A stretch of DNA of 64,000 bases from Methylopumilus sp947499625 (GTDB lineage: Bacteria; Pseudomonadota; Gammaproteobacteria; Burkholderiales; Methylophilaceae), in contig OZ248397.1 in NCBI GenBank assembly GCA_965234475.1, forward strand, positions 558,001-622,000, in the 5' to 3' direction. The notes beneath the pieces are model-generated. The model was not told where the DNA came from. It ran no database searches and was given only the letters and a program-made list of their open reading frames with translations. Positions within the stretch are counted from its first letter, which is position 1. Each line of letters opens with the position of its first letter. Both the position numbers and the translations under genes were made by a program. This document shows positions 63,659-64,000 of the stretch, in pieces.

Positions 63659-63710
63659 TTAATAATATAATATTCTATCATTATACCTTTTAGTTATATT
63701 GGAATAAGAC

Positions 63711-64000
63711 ATGAAGCTCCAACAATTACGCTGTGTCCATGAAGTCGTAAAAAATGGGTTTAGTATCTCCAAAGCTGCTGATGCCTTACATACTTCTCAG
63801 CCTGGTGTGAGCAAACAAATCCAACTTATCGAAGAAGAAGTGGGCCTCCATATCTTTTTAAGGCATGGTAAGCGTTTGGTTGGACTTACCGAACCAGGAC
63901 AACATGTTTATCAGCGCATTAATGAAGTGCTGCGCGAAATCAAAAGTATAAAACAAGTCAGTGATGAGTTTAGTCAGTCGAACTTCGGTGTTTTAACGAT
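63711..64000 (+). CDS. cysB: CysB-type LysR regulator, N-terminal part
   Basis: The first 96 codons are present and the rest runs past the window end. The start MKLQQLRCVHEVVKNGFSIS and the helix-turn-helix KAADALHTSQPGVSKQIQLI are typical of CysB/Cbl, which respond to O-acetylserine, sulfide or sulfate. Its divergent placement next to the cys operon supports control of sulfate assimilation. Cbl and CysB cannot be told apart from this part alone. Confidence 0.88.
   Translation, partial: MKLQQLRCVHEVVKNGFSISKAADALHTSQPGVSKQIQLIEEEVGLHIFLRHGKRLVGLTEPGQHVYQRINEVLREIKSIKQVSDEFSQSNFGVLT

Overview
This window is a densely packed, AT-rich bacterial chromosome segment with intergenic gaps mostly under 100 bases and many stop/start overlaps. 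No tRNA, rRNA, insertion sequence, prophage or CRISPR array was seen. Gene content points to a betaproteobacterium of the family Methylophilaceae, most likely a small-genome pelagic lineage of the Ca. Methylopumilus/OM43 kind. The reasons are the PQQ cofactor genes pqqBCDE (cofactor of methanol dehydrogenases), the beta/gammaproteobacterial synteny asd-fimV-truA-trpFBA-accD-folC-dedD-cvpA-purF-metZ, EarP with an arginine-type EF-P, and the tldD-nitrilase-yhdP cluster. The taxonomic call is inference from gene content.

Layout. 1-9.6 kb: the end of serS, rpiA, divergent mfd, and a two-gene helicase/nuclease pair resembling AddA/AddB, in which the helicase subunit stops soon after its last helicase motif. 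9.7-11.9 kb: greB, earP, efp. 11.9-20.0 kb on the minus strand: tldD, a nitrilase-family amidase, yhdP and acs. 20.2-24.5 kb: a NarL-type two-component pair divergent from acs, then an EamA permease and a Rieske oxygenase. 24.7-25.3 kb: a 31-residue membrane peptide gene and a PuuD-like membrane protein, closed by a perfect terminator hairpin. 25.4-29.5 kb: argD-argF-argG, ppnP and yajQ. 29.5-44.4 kb: a long co-directional run covering leucine (leuCDB), aspartate-semialdehyde (asd), polar hub (fimV), tRNA (truA), tryptophan (trpFBA), fatty acid (accD), folate (folC) and purine (purF) genes. 44.4-45.7 kb: metZ behind a SAM-II riboswitch. 45.8-52.7 kb: gyrA, serC, pheA, hisC and a DAHP synthase. 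52.8-57.2 kb: pqqBCDE and a Bcr/CflA exporter. 57.2-63.6 kb on the minus strand: fdxA and an assimilatory sulfate reduction operon (tauE-like, cysI, DUF934, cysH, cysD, cysN). The window ends inside a divergent CysB-type LysR regulator.

How the genes fit together. Most genes serve anabolism in a prototroph (Arg, Leu, Trp, Phe, His, Ser, Met/Cys). The sulfur operon takes sulfate through APS directly to sulfite (CysND, then an iron-sulfur APS reductase) and sulfide (CysI). Sulfide is the substrate of MetZ, whose mRNA carries the SAM sensor. PQQ genes support methanol oxidation.

The most notable observation is the compact regulatory element before metZ: a near-consensus promoter, a SAM-II aptamer starting about at the expected first transcribed base, and an intrinsic terminator. 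The conserved 3' segment of the aptamer can instead pair with the terminator arm. Other points of interest are the nuclease-less AddA-like subunit, the small membrane peptide coupled to the PuuD-like protein, an 18-bp in-frame tandem repeat in fimV, an orphan EcfT-like protein, and a PQQ cluster without pqqA in its usual place.
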